Source of the DNA: Platynereis dumerilii
Lineage: Eukaryota; Annelida; Polychaeta; Phyllodocida; Nereididae
Assembly (NCBI GenBank): GCA_026936325.1
Contig: JAPTHN010000015.1
Location: 2,940,117 to 3,004,116, forward strand
Length of the DNA stretch: 64,000 nt
Direction: 5' to 3'
The notes beneath the pieces are model-generated. The model saw nothing but the letters and a program-made list of their open reading frames with translations, was not told where the DNA came from and searched no databases. This document shows, piece after piece, positions 1 through 12,500 of the stretch. The number at the start of each line of letters is the position of its first letter. Within the stretch, counting starts at the first letter, position 1. A program made the position numbers and the translations under genes.

Positions 1-356
1 ATGTTTAAAAAATAGTTAATTTGATGCTGATTTATGCTTATAACCTTAAATATACATCAACCTGAAGAAAGGTTGGGGTAATGCAAAATATAAATGCACT
101 GGCCTTTAATTATGGAAATATGGTATTCATGTTTAGTTTTTAAAAAATTTGTCAATCATGTCGACAAGACAAACAAGTGTGTCTAGTAGTCTCGACCATG
201 GATGTTAATTTGGACAATTGCAAATACATGATACGCTCGTCATTTTAAATTAAAGTAATCTGAGTAACATGTATATAATACGGCTGCATAGCATTTGCAC
301 CATACAAACATCAGAACATGACATATAGTAGCACAGATTTAGCATGATTATTCATC
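1..356. other. AT-rich intergenic sequence, nothing recognised
   Basis: No open frame with protein-like character, no clear repeat and no RNA gene was seen before the first SINE. Confidence 0.4.
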
Positions 357-367
357 AGCATAAAAGA

Positions 368-594
368 TGGATGGATGATTGGGGCTTAACCTCCTGCATT
401 TATGCACTTGGAAGGCATATAAGGAGTCCTTATTAAGGACAGGAGGGGGACACAGCAATGAGGCAAAGGCTAATTGAAATGGCCGTCCAACAAAGGCCCA
501 GGTGACCCGGCAAGAACTGGATTCAAACCCTAGACCCAGCGATTGACAGCCCAGCAGGGCCAGCACCCTACCACTAGACCAACCCTCTCCCCCA
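368..594 (-). mobile_element. tRNA-derived SINE, family 1, near full length
   Basis: Read on the minus strand the element starts with a tRNA-like head (A-box-like TGGTCTAGTGGTAG and B-box-like GGTTTGAATCC) and runs through a body shared by about nine other copies in the window. It ends in a short (ATCC)n-type tail. Near-identical flanks (AGCATAAAAGA on the left, AGCATTAAAAGA on the right) look like a slightly altered target-site duplication. It is a pol III-type retroposon, not a functional tRNA gene. Confidence 0.8.
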
Positions 595-1855
595 GCATTA
601 AAAGAGATTCAATGACCCATAAATGCAAAAATTTACAAACATTTGAGAAGGGAATAGATTTATTAAATTCCATTGCAGTGAGTTCAAAAAACTTTCATTG
701 TTAATTGTTTTTATCCACTTTGTCAAGATAGCCGTGACACCAGGATTTAGATTCAACAGTTTTAACCTACATGGGGAAAATATTGATGAATCAGATAAAA
801 CCACATTTTTAAATCACAGAACTTCTGCATATTATACATTCTGAACTGAAAATACATTGAAATTTTAGTTATTTGACATTTCTGTCAGCATGCCTAACCT
901 ACTAAGCAGTTGGACACATTTAATGAACACAGGCATTCTTTATTCCAACTTTGGTTGCGAAATTTAATAAACATGATTTATAAACGATAAACCAATTTTT
1001 AGAAAAATGAACACAGCTGAATTATAACGATTATCAAGAACTTACTAATTGGCTAATTTGTCTGCCTATTTCTTCCTAGTTACAGTTACAAATATCATGT
1101 GACAAGCGGTAGACTTATCAGCTTTGATAATGTTAGTTATTACATAGGTTTTATTTCATGTGATGTATTATCGTGTATACTTGGTGCACAAGTGACCCAG
1201 CTGACATGAACGACACAATTTAAAGCTAATGGAATGAATTTTCAACTGGGTCAATCCAACTGTGCGTGTGTATTCATATGTTGTATCAATGGTATCACGA
1301 GACAAAAAGTTTGCAATACACATAAATCTGACACTAAAAACTCCTTGATCAAATAAATTGAAATGATAGTTTTTCACCGTTTCTTGTTTCCCAGAATAAA
1401 ACATTTTTAATGAAATTTCACTGATGACCTCTGCTCTGACAAACATCTGATGGTTTCAACTTTTAAGATCATGATCATTTTTAAAATTTTCTGATAATTG
1501 CATTGATCCATTTTTTAAACACTTTCTAATAATTGCATTGATCGGCGGATCCATTTTTTCTAACACTCTTCTGATACTCAATTTGCCAGGGGATTGAGGA
1601 CAGGTGCGTATCTAGAAATGACCTGGGGGGGGGGGGGTCATTACATGGGGTGAATACGGGGCACTCCGCGGCTTTTCCTATCTCTTCTATGTTAATTTTT
1701 GGCTGGGGGGGGGGGCATGGCCCAATCCCCCCCCCCCACCGCCACTAAATACTCCACTGATTGAGGAGCCAGTCACAGACCTGTAGTCTTAACCTACGCC
1801 CATAGGCCATTTGGCTAATTGGGTATTAACCCCGGCAGTGCCAGCCTAGGGAGAC
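595..1855. other. intergenic AT-rich sequence with homopolymer G/C tracts
   Basis: No gene is supported here. A minus-strand open frame of 92 codons (1168-1446) has no recognisable motif. Around 1600-1755 there are G11-G13 and C-rich tracts that look like a decayed C/G-tract MITE. Confidence 0.4.
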
Positions 1856-2589
1856 CAGTCTTTGCGAAGATCCAAAATGCCATGCCGGACATTCGGTCCT
1901 GCAAGTTGGTAACTTTGGCCGGACCGAAAGGAATTCAGCCGGACCGAATAAATGCGTTCGCGGCAGTGACATTATAAATTTCAGTGTTTACTAACCACTA
2001 CCTATAAAATAGCTTCAAAGTCATCATTTATTTAATTCATATTAAATAATACAGCCTAAATGTATGTATCTCTAATGGTCTTGTCATTTTTGCGACTTAT
2101 TCAAAGCCATAACCATGTAATTAAGAATTGTTTAATCATTCTTCTTTAAAAAGCATGCATGTAGAACTGTGCACCCATGTGTATTGGTAGTTGACAAGGT
2201 CTGCTGACTAAATTATTAGCAGAGGAACCATGGGGTTGATTCCTTTGAAATCCTTGTTTTTTTCTGATGCATCTAGATGTTTAAATCTTTGGAATACCTC
2301 AATAATTAAGGAATCTGCAGCCAAAACCGATTTTGAATCCGGATTTTACGCACTTTTCCCGCGACCGCTAGCCCGCAACCGCTGCCCCGCATTTTAGATA
2401 CGACGTAATGGCGGACGCTGTGGAAGCGTGGGCTTGTTGCTCGCAAAATAAAACGATTTCTGCTTGACATTTCTTTTATTTGGCATTGCCATCCATCGGA
2501 CATGCGGACAGAGAGTTCAGGAAAGTTTACCGGACCTTTCTATAAACTGTCGGACAGGTCCGGCGGACCGGCAATCTTCGCAAAGACTG
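1856..2589 (+). mobile_element. non-autonomous hAT-type transposon, copy 1 (734 bp)
   Basis: The termini are inverted repeats beginning CAGTCTTTGCGAAGAT and ending ATCTTCGCAAAGACTG. The flanks carry a perfect 8-bp target-site duplication AGGGAGAC (1848-1855 and 2590-2597). An 8-bp duplication with CA..TG ends is the hAT superfamily signature. There is no transposase; the longest frame is 65 codons. Subterminal sequence is rich in a CCGGACC/GGTCCGG word. A second copy at 5909-6641 is inverted and nearly identical, with a 1-bp run-length difference noticed, so both insertions are young. Confidence 0.93.
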
Positions 2590-3340
2590 AGGGAGACGCT
2601 CCTAATCTTTAAAGCATGATCAGCAGATTCCTTCGATCCATGATCTTCTTACTTTCACATTCTCAAGCTAATTTTTTTTAGACTTAAAATGAGAACTTTC
2701 TTATTAGTGAAATTGATCATCAAATTAAAGCAAGTCACTTTGTCATAACTTATAGCAACGTTTTTCTTTAAAGATTTGATATCAACTGCTGCAAATAGCC
2801 AGAAAAATATGGATTCAACAATCCTGTTCAGTTCTTATCTGGAAATTTCTAGATCTTAATGGAAATTTTAAAGCAAAAGCTTCGGCATAGCATTGGTTAG
2901 TTTTAGGCCAAAGCACAACAGCCTTAATGCATAGGCATAGGAGACGCAAGAGATGAGCTATATGGGGGGGGGGGCAGTACATTATTTTGCCAATGCCGCA
3001 GGGAGCTTTCGGCTCAAACAATTTCTGATCGTTGCCTGAATTTACTATCACCTTGACCTGGGTTGGCCACAATTCTTCCAGACTTTTAGAGGGCAACTGC
3101 CCCTGGTTTCTAATGTCTAAGTCCATGTTAAAAGGTGTGGTTTCTAATGGAAGTTTACCCTCATTGAGCAAACATCCAATCAATGGCAATTGGCAATGCC
3201 AATTAATGGTGAGGCAAAACTTTTCAAGGCCATTGTTCAACAGAACAGTAAACAAACAGTCAATCAATTAAACCCACAAACAAACACACATCAATACAAC
3301 AATGTACAAGACATGTCATGCTTAAATTGCAATACCTTAC
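2590..3340. other. unassigned intergenic stretch with G11 tract
   Basis: A minus-strand frame of 150 codons (2815-3267) runs through a poly-G tract and shows no family motif, so it is not called a gene. The region may be intron of the minus-strand gene whose first exon lies at 3341-3464. Confidence 0.35.
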
Positions 3341-3464
3341 CTATTGGGCTGGCTCCATGTCTATGAGTATTTCCACTGGCATTCCCTGCAGCAAGTTGCA
3401 GAATCCCAAACACTTGCATGAGAAGTAAACAAGCCCAACACACCCACTTCTTTGGGGCTCTCAT
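3341..3464 (-). CDS. first coding exon of a secreted or membrane protein (partial)
   Basis: The exon starts with ATG at 3464-3462 and encodes 41 codons plus one base. It ends at a strong donor (AATAG followed by GTAAGG). The peptide begins MRAPKKW and continues with a hydrophobic core VCWACLLLMQVFGILQL, then LAAG and a polar stretch, which is the layout of a cleavable signal peptide. No other exon was identified; downstream exons would lie toward position 1 or beyond the window. The start lies 461 bp from the oppositely oriented SRA1 start, which suggests a divergent gene pair. The protein family is unknown. The call rests on signal-peptide character and the splice donor only, and a chance frame is possible. 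Confidence 0.45.
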
Positions 3465-3925
3465 GTCTTCCCCGGCTCACTGAGAGTTACACAATTCACA
3501 CAATTTGAATTTGGAGCCTTTAGGCTTTTTCTAGACCATTCCTTCAACCAGATCAACAGTTACACGACAATTTAGAGACATTTTTCTTAGTTAATCCATT
3601 CTCCGCCCGTAGACCACTTCATTCTTCCAATGTGCTGAGTGATCCTGGGGAATACCTTTCTATCCTCCTTCCGAAATTTATAGGATTTCCCCTTATAATT
3701 GAAATAAAATCACAAGTTACCTCGCTAAAACTCCATGGAACTGTTATAATAAACAATAAGTTAGACTTTACTCAAAGATTTGGATTGATAGATGGTAACT
3801 ATTAGTTATAAAGTTGAAGTTTTATTTTATTTTCGCAGGTATAAAACAATTCATAGAAGAGCCAAAAACACGGGGCTCACTTGTGTTTTCCTGATTGGTC
3901 AGATGAGGTCATGTGACGTAGCAAA
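3465..3925. promoter_or_regulatory. probable bidirectional promoter between the signal-peptide gene and SRA1
   Basis: The 461-bp gap between two divergent start codons contains, close to SRA1, an inverted CCAAT box (GATTGGTC near 3893), a CRE-like TGACGTA within ATGTGACGTAG (3911-3921) and AAAATGGCG across the SRA1 start codon, a YY1-like core. No clear TATA box was seen. CCAAT boxes and YY1 sites at the start codon are common at divergent TATA-less promoters. The assignment is inference from motif position. Confidence 0.45.
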
Positions 3926-6900
3926 ATGGCGATGCCTACAAGACCTGGTGAGTTGGCACTTGGGGTTTTTGTGGAAAAAAGTATATTATAACTTAATTTT
4001 TCTGCAATAATTGCTAAACTTTATTGCCCTTAAGCAAGCTAGATACAACTTCGCAAAGTGGCAGTGATCTGATGATGTCAATAAAGTCACCAAGCAAAAA
4101 TATGTGTACAAATGTAAAAAGTTTGTGAAAGTTGTTTTGACAGTTGGATCATTTTTGACACTTCACATTTGTGTTTGACACTATGACAGCTGGATGACAG
4201 CCAATATTTTTTGTTGTATCCTATCATTTTTTGTTCTTTTCTGTCACGACTTTTCTGGTATTTTGTATTATAATGATACTTAGAATGAGTTACAATGCAT
4301 GTCAATGGCTTAGGGTTGTGGTTATAGTTAGTTGATAATGCCATGCCATGAGTCATAAAATGTAGTGTTATACTGTCAGTTATCTTCTTTAATTTTAATA
4401 TACTGATTTTCATACTCTGTACAGCTTCACCTCTTACCAAAAGTCTTGGTATTAATTTTGTCATTTTCTGGCCACCCGCAGGGAATGCAGAGAGGGGTTG
4501 GAATGATCCACCAGAATTCCTTCACACGGAGGCCTCCTCCAGTGCCACCGCTATCCCCCCAAGACGTACGCCCCTGACAAAAAGAGTTTTCCATTCGGAG
4601 GCTGGAGAATCTTCGTCTCCCCCGTCATCGGCGTTGTCAGGTAGTCCGCCCCTAGGAACCACCCCACCCCTTTCTGGTTTTATGCTTCCTCCCGCTTCCG
4701 ATCACTCACAGTCCACTAATTTGCGTAAGCACTAATTCTTACTTATCAACACTACTGTTTTTAATTTGTGTTATATTAATTTGCAAAACGTATGGCTATA
4801 GAAAGCTGAGGAACTATATACTTGTTTTGGCATGTTTAGTAGTTTGAAAACTTTTTGAAATGGTGTCAAGTTTTCTTTTTTGATTTGAATGATTTAGATT
4901 ACCAGATAGTCTTCATTTGTAAGAGTTAAAGATGCATGGTCTAGTACGGTAGTAATCTAACATTTCAATATATCGGGCAGAAGTTGTGAGAACCTATATT
5001 AACTGGAATGTCTTGGTGTCAATGACTTAACATTGCTGGCAACATAGTGCATAAATATTGAAAGCTATTAATTTACTAAATTAATCTCTTTCTCATCAAC
5101 TGTACTAGGTTATGAATAGCGTCCAATCATGATTAGTTAATTAGCATGGATCTAACCCTGCATATATACACGCTGATAATATATAGTTGCTTGCATACAT
5201 GATATAAGGCCATAATTATGTGTATTGCTAATTGTGTTATGTAATTAAAGTCAGAAGTGATCAGCGAACATGATATTATCCTGAACTCTCATATATATAT
5301 CCTTAATTAATAAATATAAAAAGTAATCATTGTTTACAGGGAGAGACTCCGGGTCTTCCATGGACGCTCAGAAGCCACCAAAAAGTAATGTCGTCCTGTA
5401 TCCCCCAACTGCAACCACTGCTGTGCCTAACTTCCCCGCCCCGCTTATTATACCAAACATGGAACAAGCGGGCACCTCGCCCCCGATGGACATCCTCACC
5501 CCTCCTGGTTCTCCGCCTTCCCCTACGGTTCTCATTCCTGCCGGTTCTCCGCCAAGTAGCAACAGTATCAGAGAACCTTCGAAAGCGTCTGAAGTGGAGA
5601 TCCCCCACTTCAATGACGACCAGCAACTCTTCCATTACATTCTGTCCAAGCTGCAGAAGGTCTTGAAGAATTGTCAACCAAAAATGGGGGTAGGTTCAAT
5701 AACAACATTTTGATGTATTGAAGGCTTTGAAGCCATTTAAAGGTGTATTGTATGTAGATTTGTATTGTGTCAAACTTTCTATTCAGTTTTAAAACAGTTA
5801 TCATTGTAATGCATTCTCCAACAATTTAATTTTTCGAATCAAATGTTGTAAAGAGTATGATGTAATATTATGCCATGGAAAATTCTGTTGGTTAACTTGT
5901 TCTTGATACAGTCTTTGCGAAGATTGCCGGTCCGCCGGACCTGTCCGACAGTTTATAGAAAGGTCCGGTAAACTTTCCTGAACTCTCTGTCCGCATGTCC
6001 GATGGATGGCAATGCCAAATAAAAGAAATGTCAAGCAGAAATCGTTTTATTTTGCGAGCAACAAGCCCACGCTTCCACAGCGTCCGCCATTACGTCGTAT
6101 CTAAAATGCGGGGCAGCGGTTGCGGGCTAGCGGTCGCGGGAAAAGTGCGTAAAATCCGGATTCAAAATCGGTTTTGGCTGCAGATTCCTTAATTATTGAG
6201 GTATTCCAAAGATTTAAACATCTAGATGCATCAGAAAAAAACAAGGATTTCAAAGGAATCAACCCCATGGTTCCTCTGCTAATAATTTAGTCAGCAGACC
6301 TTGTCAACTACCAATACACATGGGTGCACAGTTCTACATGCATGCTTTTTAAAGAAGAATGATTAAACAATTCTTAATTACATGGTTATGGCTTTGAATA
6401 AGTCGCAAAATGACAAGACCATTAGAGATACATACATTTAGGCTGTATTATTTAATATGAATTAAATAAATGATGACTTTGAAGCTATTTTATAGGTAGT
6501 GGTTAGTAAACACTGAAATTTATAATGTCACTGCCGCGAACGCATTTATTCGGTCCGGCTGAATTCCTTTCGGTCCGGCCAAAGTTACCAACTTGCAGGA
6601 CCGAATGTCCGGCATGGCATTTTGGATCTTCGCAAAGACTGTCTTGATATTGGTTTGGTGCTGAAGCAATGTAAAACACAAACTCACTCACTCACTGTTC
6701 TTGATATTGGAATTTCATTAATCAAATTGGTAAAAATTTTGAATCTCCTTATTCTACTCCTAGCAAGTATGAATTAAAGTTATCATGCTAGTAATGACAT
6801 GTAGGCTAGCCGGCCAATGTGCTATGCAATTCCAGATTTCTTCCAGTACTCAAAATTATATTTTGAGTGCATTCATTTTGAAACTGTCCTCTTTAAGTCT

Positions 6901-8256
6901 ATTTACATGTCAGTAAAATTCAGAAATGCTCAATAATCAATTAATTATTCATTGATGGTCTGCTCATAGCCGTATGCTCCACTACCAAATCATTTACAAT
7001 GTGGACAACTAATCAATAATGATGTTGACAGACTGACAGATGCTGTAGCCTACAGTCGGTCAATCTATAAATTATAATATGATCCAATTTATTTCCAGCC
7101 AAGAGTGAAAGATGACATCAACAAGAAACTGAAGATATTTGAATCCATGTGGCAAGAAGGAAAAATCTCATATCAAGTAAAATCTTCAATGGCACGACTA
7201 GCTATAGGTGTGTATTCGATTTAAAATTAAAAGGAACATTTGATTAATGATATATATAGCAATTGGTAAGGGACTTGATTTTGAATGTGATTAGGCCTAT
7301 AGATGTGGTCACTCAGCATATTTCATACGTCAAATTTCTATATTTCCAGCACTGCATGAACGAAAATGTGATCTAGCTCACGAAATCCATCTGAATCTAA
7401 TGATGGACTATGTTTCCGAGGTAGGTACATGACATTGTAATAACCAAGTGATTCTATGTGTGAATTTTCTCTATGATTTTTCATAATAATTGTTACTATA
7501 CTATTATGTCTGAATTTCATGTTCATAAGTATCTGTGAAGCCTTATAATCAGAAATATAAGAGATAAGGGGTAAAATTATTTTAAGTCTATGGAGACACT
7601 GTTATGAGCTTTTATTACTCTGTACAATATGGTCGAAGAGATATATCTAAAGCAGGGTTGGCAATTTTTTTGATTATTTCAAAACACATTAAAATCATGA
7701 CTTTAATCACCTTGATTTAAATCTGCCAACCATGAAAAGTTGTGCGATGACTCCGCTCCAGTATGTCGACTCTTAGATATTAATGTTTCTTTACAAAAAT
7801 TTTTTTGATATTTGAAATTTAGAGTTTTTTGCTAATTATTTACAGGTTGGTCAGTGGATGGTGGGAATAAAACGCCTCATCCAAGAAGCCCGCAATATAG
7901 AAGGTCCTGCGAGTCCAGGCGATGTCGCGCCTGCTGCTAGTGTCAATGCTCAATCAGTAGAATCAAGTTCGAACGTAACCAATAAGGCCTTAAGTGAATT
8001 GACTGACGATCTGAAAGACGCTTCTCTCGACCTAAAAGAATCTGAAGTTGAATCTGTCTCAACAGAAGCACCTAAAGAAGAAGAATGTGTCAAAGATGAA
8101 GTTAAGGAAGTTAAAGAAGAAGTTAAAGAAGAAGTTAAAGAAGTTAAAGAAGAAGTTAAGGAAGAAAGTAAAGACAATTCCGAAGACATTCCTCAATCTC
8201 AAGAGTCGTCGAATACTCCGGATGAATCCGGGGACGCAAAAGTGCCCGAGTCCTAG
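3926..8256 (+). CDS. SRA1: SRA1, steroid receptor RNA activator protein
   Basis: Six coding exons join in phase: 3926-3947, 4482-4724, 5340-5689, 7099-7207, 7350-7420, 7846-8256 (1206 nt, 401 aa). All introns are GT-AG. The N terminus MAMPTRPGNAERGWNDPP matches the vertebrate SRA1 start (PGNKERGWNDPP), followed by LTKRV and a proline/serine-rich linker. The conserved C-terminal helical bundle spans roughly residues 180-285 and ends with VGQWMVGIKRLI, matching human VSQWMVGVKRLI. SRA1 acts as a coregulator of nuclear-receptor transcription and is known as both protein and noncoding RNA. This protein is much longer than human SRA1 (about 236 aa) because of a longer linker and an extra acidic/lysine-rich tail with EVKEEVKE repeats (about residues 345-375). 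The translation start is the first ATG in exon 1 and sits in a YY1-like context. Intron 3 carries a hAT MITE. Confidence 0.95.
5909..6641 (-). mobile_element. non-autonomous hAT-type transposon, copy 2 (733 bp), in SRA1 intron 3
   Basis: This is the inverted twin of the copy at 1856-2589, with the same 16-bp terminal inverted repeats and a perfect 8-bp target-site duplication TCTTGATA (5901-5908 and 6642-6649). Different target duplications prove two separate insertions rather than a segmental inversion. Internal sequence is near identical to copy 1. Confidence 0.93.
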
Positions 8257-9572
8257 TCTATACTAATAATAATTCATGGGAGTATTGCATTAATCATATT
8301 ACATGTATTGTTCAATACTTTTTAGTTTGGGATGTGATTATACTTTTCATAATCACCTATTCCTGTATGTTATTATTTTTCATTGTAAATAATCATACTT
8401 TTGGTTATACTCATGCATTTATTTTTATTGTCTATTTTTGGGTATTAAGGGCTGGTCTCTGTGGACTGTCTTCGAAAATTCTTTACCTTTTCTTAATAGT
8501 AGATTTGATAGAAACAATATCTGAATATACTATATGGGTGCTATGGTGTTGGGAAGTATCTCCAAAATCAAAACTATTGTTAATTTTTTTTGTTGCAAAC
8601 CTATAATATGATATTATCAGATATATATGCAGCAATTATGCATTTGTACATCTTCATTAGAATTGGTTAATCTTCATTCAAAGAGAAAAGTTGAAAAAAA
8701 CTTAAAAACCTAAATAATTGTTAAAAATGATGTAATGTTAGAATGGGAGGGTTTCAAACAATTAATATCTACTCGTACTATCTCACTATTATCATATTTT
8801 ATTTTTTTATGTATGTTATGTTCTTGATAATATGCATGGGAGGTTTCTGAAGTGCATAAATGAAAGAAAGAAAGCTGCTGAGGCTGAGTTTAAGATTGTC
8901 GTTTTTATTAAAATTTCAACAAACGCAAACAATGCAATTGTTATTAACAAACAAGGGTTGTACATCTGTTTTGACAGTTATTCGTTACAACGAAATGAAA
9001 TAACATTGAAGTCTTTTCCAGAGAAGGTATGCAAGGTCATCAATAATAGCAAGTCTTATTGTAGAAAGTCTTATGCTGCAGTATTGTTTTTAACATTTGA
9101 AATGTCCACAACTTGGTTATTGTATCTCCCAGTTCTTTGAACTGGTTTAACATGACAAACTTACTTCACTGTATAGGCCTACAGTATTACTGCTGATCTG
9201 TTCAGTTGTATATTTAGATAAATGCTGAAACTTCAAGTGCTCTATTTGTAACACATTGAAAGAAATTAAATAGCTGCAAAAATACTTTGACCCACAACAT
9301 GTGACCAATTGCCAAGGTCCAAGAAATGTTTGAAAGAAGAGCTCTGAAATATGGTCTAATATTTGTATCGTGTCAACAGCCAGCAGTGTTCCAGCTAGGC
9401 CATTTGAGCATAGTGCTGCGCCATGCCCGACCCTGGTAAGCCATTTTGAAAAAAAAAAATTCTGGAAAGTTTTAGAAATTTTTTTTTTTGAAAAGTGCCC
9501 TGATTTCTAAAAAAAGTATGCCCATATCAAATCCTAGCTGGAACACTGACTGGATTCGTTTTGGCTTACAAC
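8257..9572. other. convergent 3' UTR region between SRA1 and the NACHT-WD40 gene
   Basis: Two convergent genes end at 8256 (+) and 9573 (-). The 1.3-kb gap is AT-rich. The AATAAA-type signal seen for the minus-strand gene is near 8904-8909 (reads TTTATT on the plus strand). A plus-strand frame of 102 codons at 8832-9140 has no motif and is probably UTR. Confidence 0.5.
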
Positions 9573-12500
9573 CTAAAAGTCCTGCTTAGAGAAGTAACGG
9601 CTAAGCTTTCTAGCAGTGGCTTTATTGTGCATCTTCAGGATTATGGCTCTTTTGTGTTGGGGTCCTGCGTAGCTGTGTACAGCAACGTAAGATGCACTGA
9701 TGTCGAACATGACTTCAGAGACTGTTCCGTCTACGTGGAAAGTACACAGTTGCTCTCCTGTTAGCAATCTCCATACTCTCACAGTTTTGTCTAACGAGCC
9801 TGTCACAACAAATTCGCAACTGTCCGAGATGTGTGCAGAGGCGATCTCGTGCACGTGCCCTTTCAAGGCGTGTAGCTTTTCGAGGGGATCTAAGCACCAT
9901 ATGTTGACTGCACGTTTCTTGTTTCTAATATCAATGCCGTAGTATCTGTCATTTGACATCAAGTTGTCTCTGGTGAACACTAAGCACTTGTAAGCATCTT
10001 TGAAGTCTTCTTTTTTCAATTGCTGGAAGAGCAGTGGAGGTAGAACTAACGGTTTATCAAGTGAAACTCTGGAGGGTGCCTTGTCTGAATTCTGCGTTAA
10101 TGTCGTATAATTGTCTTTCACGTCCTTTTCTGTTTCGTTGTTTTCTGTATTTACCAAATGTCTGTTCCATACCAAGAAGCAGAAGCTTTCGGTCATGAGA
10201 GTGAAGCTCACTTCCTTCGCTAGTTCAAACAATTTGACGTATTTTCTACCGAAGAGGTCCACCAGGTGAAAAGGCTTGACGTTAGTGCCTGTGATTGTCG
10301 CACCAGGATTGAGATAGACGAAGTAGTTACCATCTTCAGTTACTCCTGTCTTGTAGAAGAGTAACTTCTTCTTGCCCCCGGAGCTGAACATGTTGGGAAT
10401 TTCCTTGCATAATGACGGAGTGGGAATGCTCGCAATTGGTTTGAGATCAGGGAGTGAAACAATATCAAGACTAGAATCCATAACAACAAATAACAGAAGC
10501 TCTGGCTCTCCAGTAGGAGAGTTAGGCACCTTCGCAATCAGCTTGAAAAAGGCATTCTTGAAGACTCTGATACTAACTAATTGGGGCTTTTCAAAACCCG
10601 AGAAAACGCTGATGCAGAACTCATTCCTTTTGCTTCTCGTGTAAGCGAACAGTTCACCCTCTATGAATTCAACTTCGCCATGCGTTTTTGTCTCAAAATT
10701 GACTTCTTGTTCTCGACATGAAGAGCTGTATTCATTATGCACTGAACTTGTGACGTCTTCTTCCATTCGACCATCCCGCAGGGTCCAGAATTGTGGTCCG
10801 TCGTTATAGTCCGGAGGGGCAGTGGCAAGGAACCGCCCTAACATGGCAAGGTCTAGGCATTCTTGGTTCTCATTAAGGACAGGAGCGATGCCAAGATCCT
10901 CAGCGACTGGCAGACTGTTCTTGCGAACCCACTCTTGACGAGCCGTAGCCACGAGCATATTCAAGGCCCACTTCTTTACACTGTGGTCCGCAGACATTGT
11001 GATCAGAGATTCATCCAGGTCAATGACCTTCATGAAGTTGATGGACTGACCTTGGATCTGAAGGTCATACAGCTCCAACTCTTTGCAAACATCCACAATG
11101 ACTAGGTTTCCATTAGCCCACCCTATGAAGGCGAAGGACCAATCCATGGACATTGCTACTGCTGTCGGAGTCTTGAAACCTTGCGGGGACAGCTGAACTC
11201 TTCTGTAAGTGTTAGCCTTGTAATCCCAGATGCACAGACAACTGTCAGGAACCACTTGCGGCTGACTGTCGCAGACTACTGTTGCTATTTTCATGTTTTC
11301 ATCATCTGCACAGAACGCCAGAGGTTGGACATGCTCACTCTCTTTCAAGTGTAGACTTTGGCTGTAAGTCATTTTCAACTGTTCATAATCGTACGCAATG
11401 ATTTCTGCATTTGATTTAGTCTGGACTGCAACTGCAAAGATGTTATTCTTCAGGAAAGCATGAGACAAATTCGGACAGACTTCTTGAACAGGAGGTTTAC
11501 ATGTTGTAGTGATGTCTTGTGTGTTGACGTCAACGATTTGGAAGCATTCTTTCGTCGCGATGATGACCTGCTTGTCATTGTTGATGAAGTGCACAGCCTC
11601 CAAACATTTTCTCGAAGCGAAATTCAGCGTTCCGATTGTCTTCTTTTCAGCAATGTCAATGAGGACCAATTTAGCACCAGATTTCCAAGACGTGTCTTCA
11701 GCGATGTTCTGGGGTTTGCCGTGTCGGAATCCTACCGCAACCAACTTGTCGTTCTCACTCAGCGCCATGCACCGCACTGTCACACGCTCATACTTCTGGT
11801 TGTGATAGTTGAAATGCATCACCATGTCTCCACTCTCCATCTCCCTGACGTACAACACAAGTTGGTCGGCGTACACCAACTGAGATCCGTCTTTGGTTAT
11901 GGCGTAATAGTTGGCTTTTCCAGTGTAAATGGACGAAAGGACCTCCTTGTCTTTCAAGTTCAACACATTTATGCGAGACGTTCCCATCGTTCTCTCCAGC
12001 CACTTACACGCAAGTGTCGACCCATCTCTGGAGACTATTCCATCGCAACCACATAGAATATCAAGCTTGAGAGGACTGTCAGGGGTTTGGAAGTTCAGTT
12101 TGTGGCAAGGAATCAGCACGGGGTTATGCGTCGTGGCCAGCCATTTTTTCGCGTCAAACACAAGCTGCGCCATGGTGGGATATTTTGCCGAATACCTCGC
12201 TAATCTTTCTACGACATTGTACGCTAGCAGAAGAGGGTCAGCCCATAGGGCATCTGCACATATCGACAAGAAATCCTTGAAAATAACAAGGTCCTGATCA
12301 TCGATGACTGGCAAGTATACTGTCTCGTACTCCCTGAGAACATCAAAGGTGTCGTAAGCATGTAGCTTGATTAGAACCCACTCGAAGTTGAGGATACATC
12401 TTTCTTTCAAGGTCTCGATATTCTTCGAAGCTATGAGATGATGTGGCAGCGCCCTGAGTTTGCGGAGATTCTTCGAATGCAGGGGTTGGGGAGTTACTCC

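Noticed and set aside
1168-1446. 92-codon minus-strand frame as a downstream exon of the signal-peptide gene
   Set aside because: An acceptor-like CAG precedes it but no family similarity or matching phase could be established.
2815-3267. 150-codon minus-strand gene
   Set aside because: The frame crosses a poly-G tract, has no motif and no supporting splice sites.
8832-9140. 102-codon plus-strand frame between SRA1 and the NACHT gene
   Set aside because: AT-rich composition, no motif, and it lies in the convergent 3' UTR region.
11460-12056. 198-codon plus-strand frame
   Set aside because: It is the antisense shadow of the long coding exon of the NACHT-WD40 gene.
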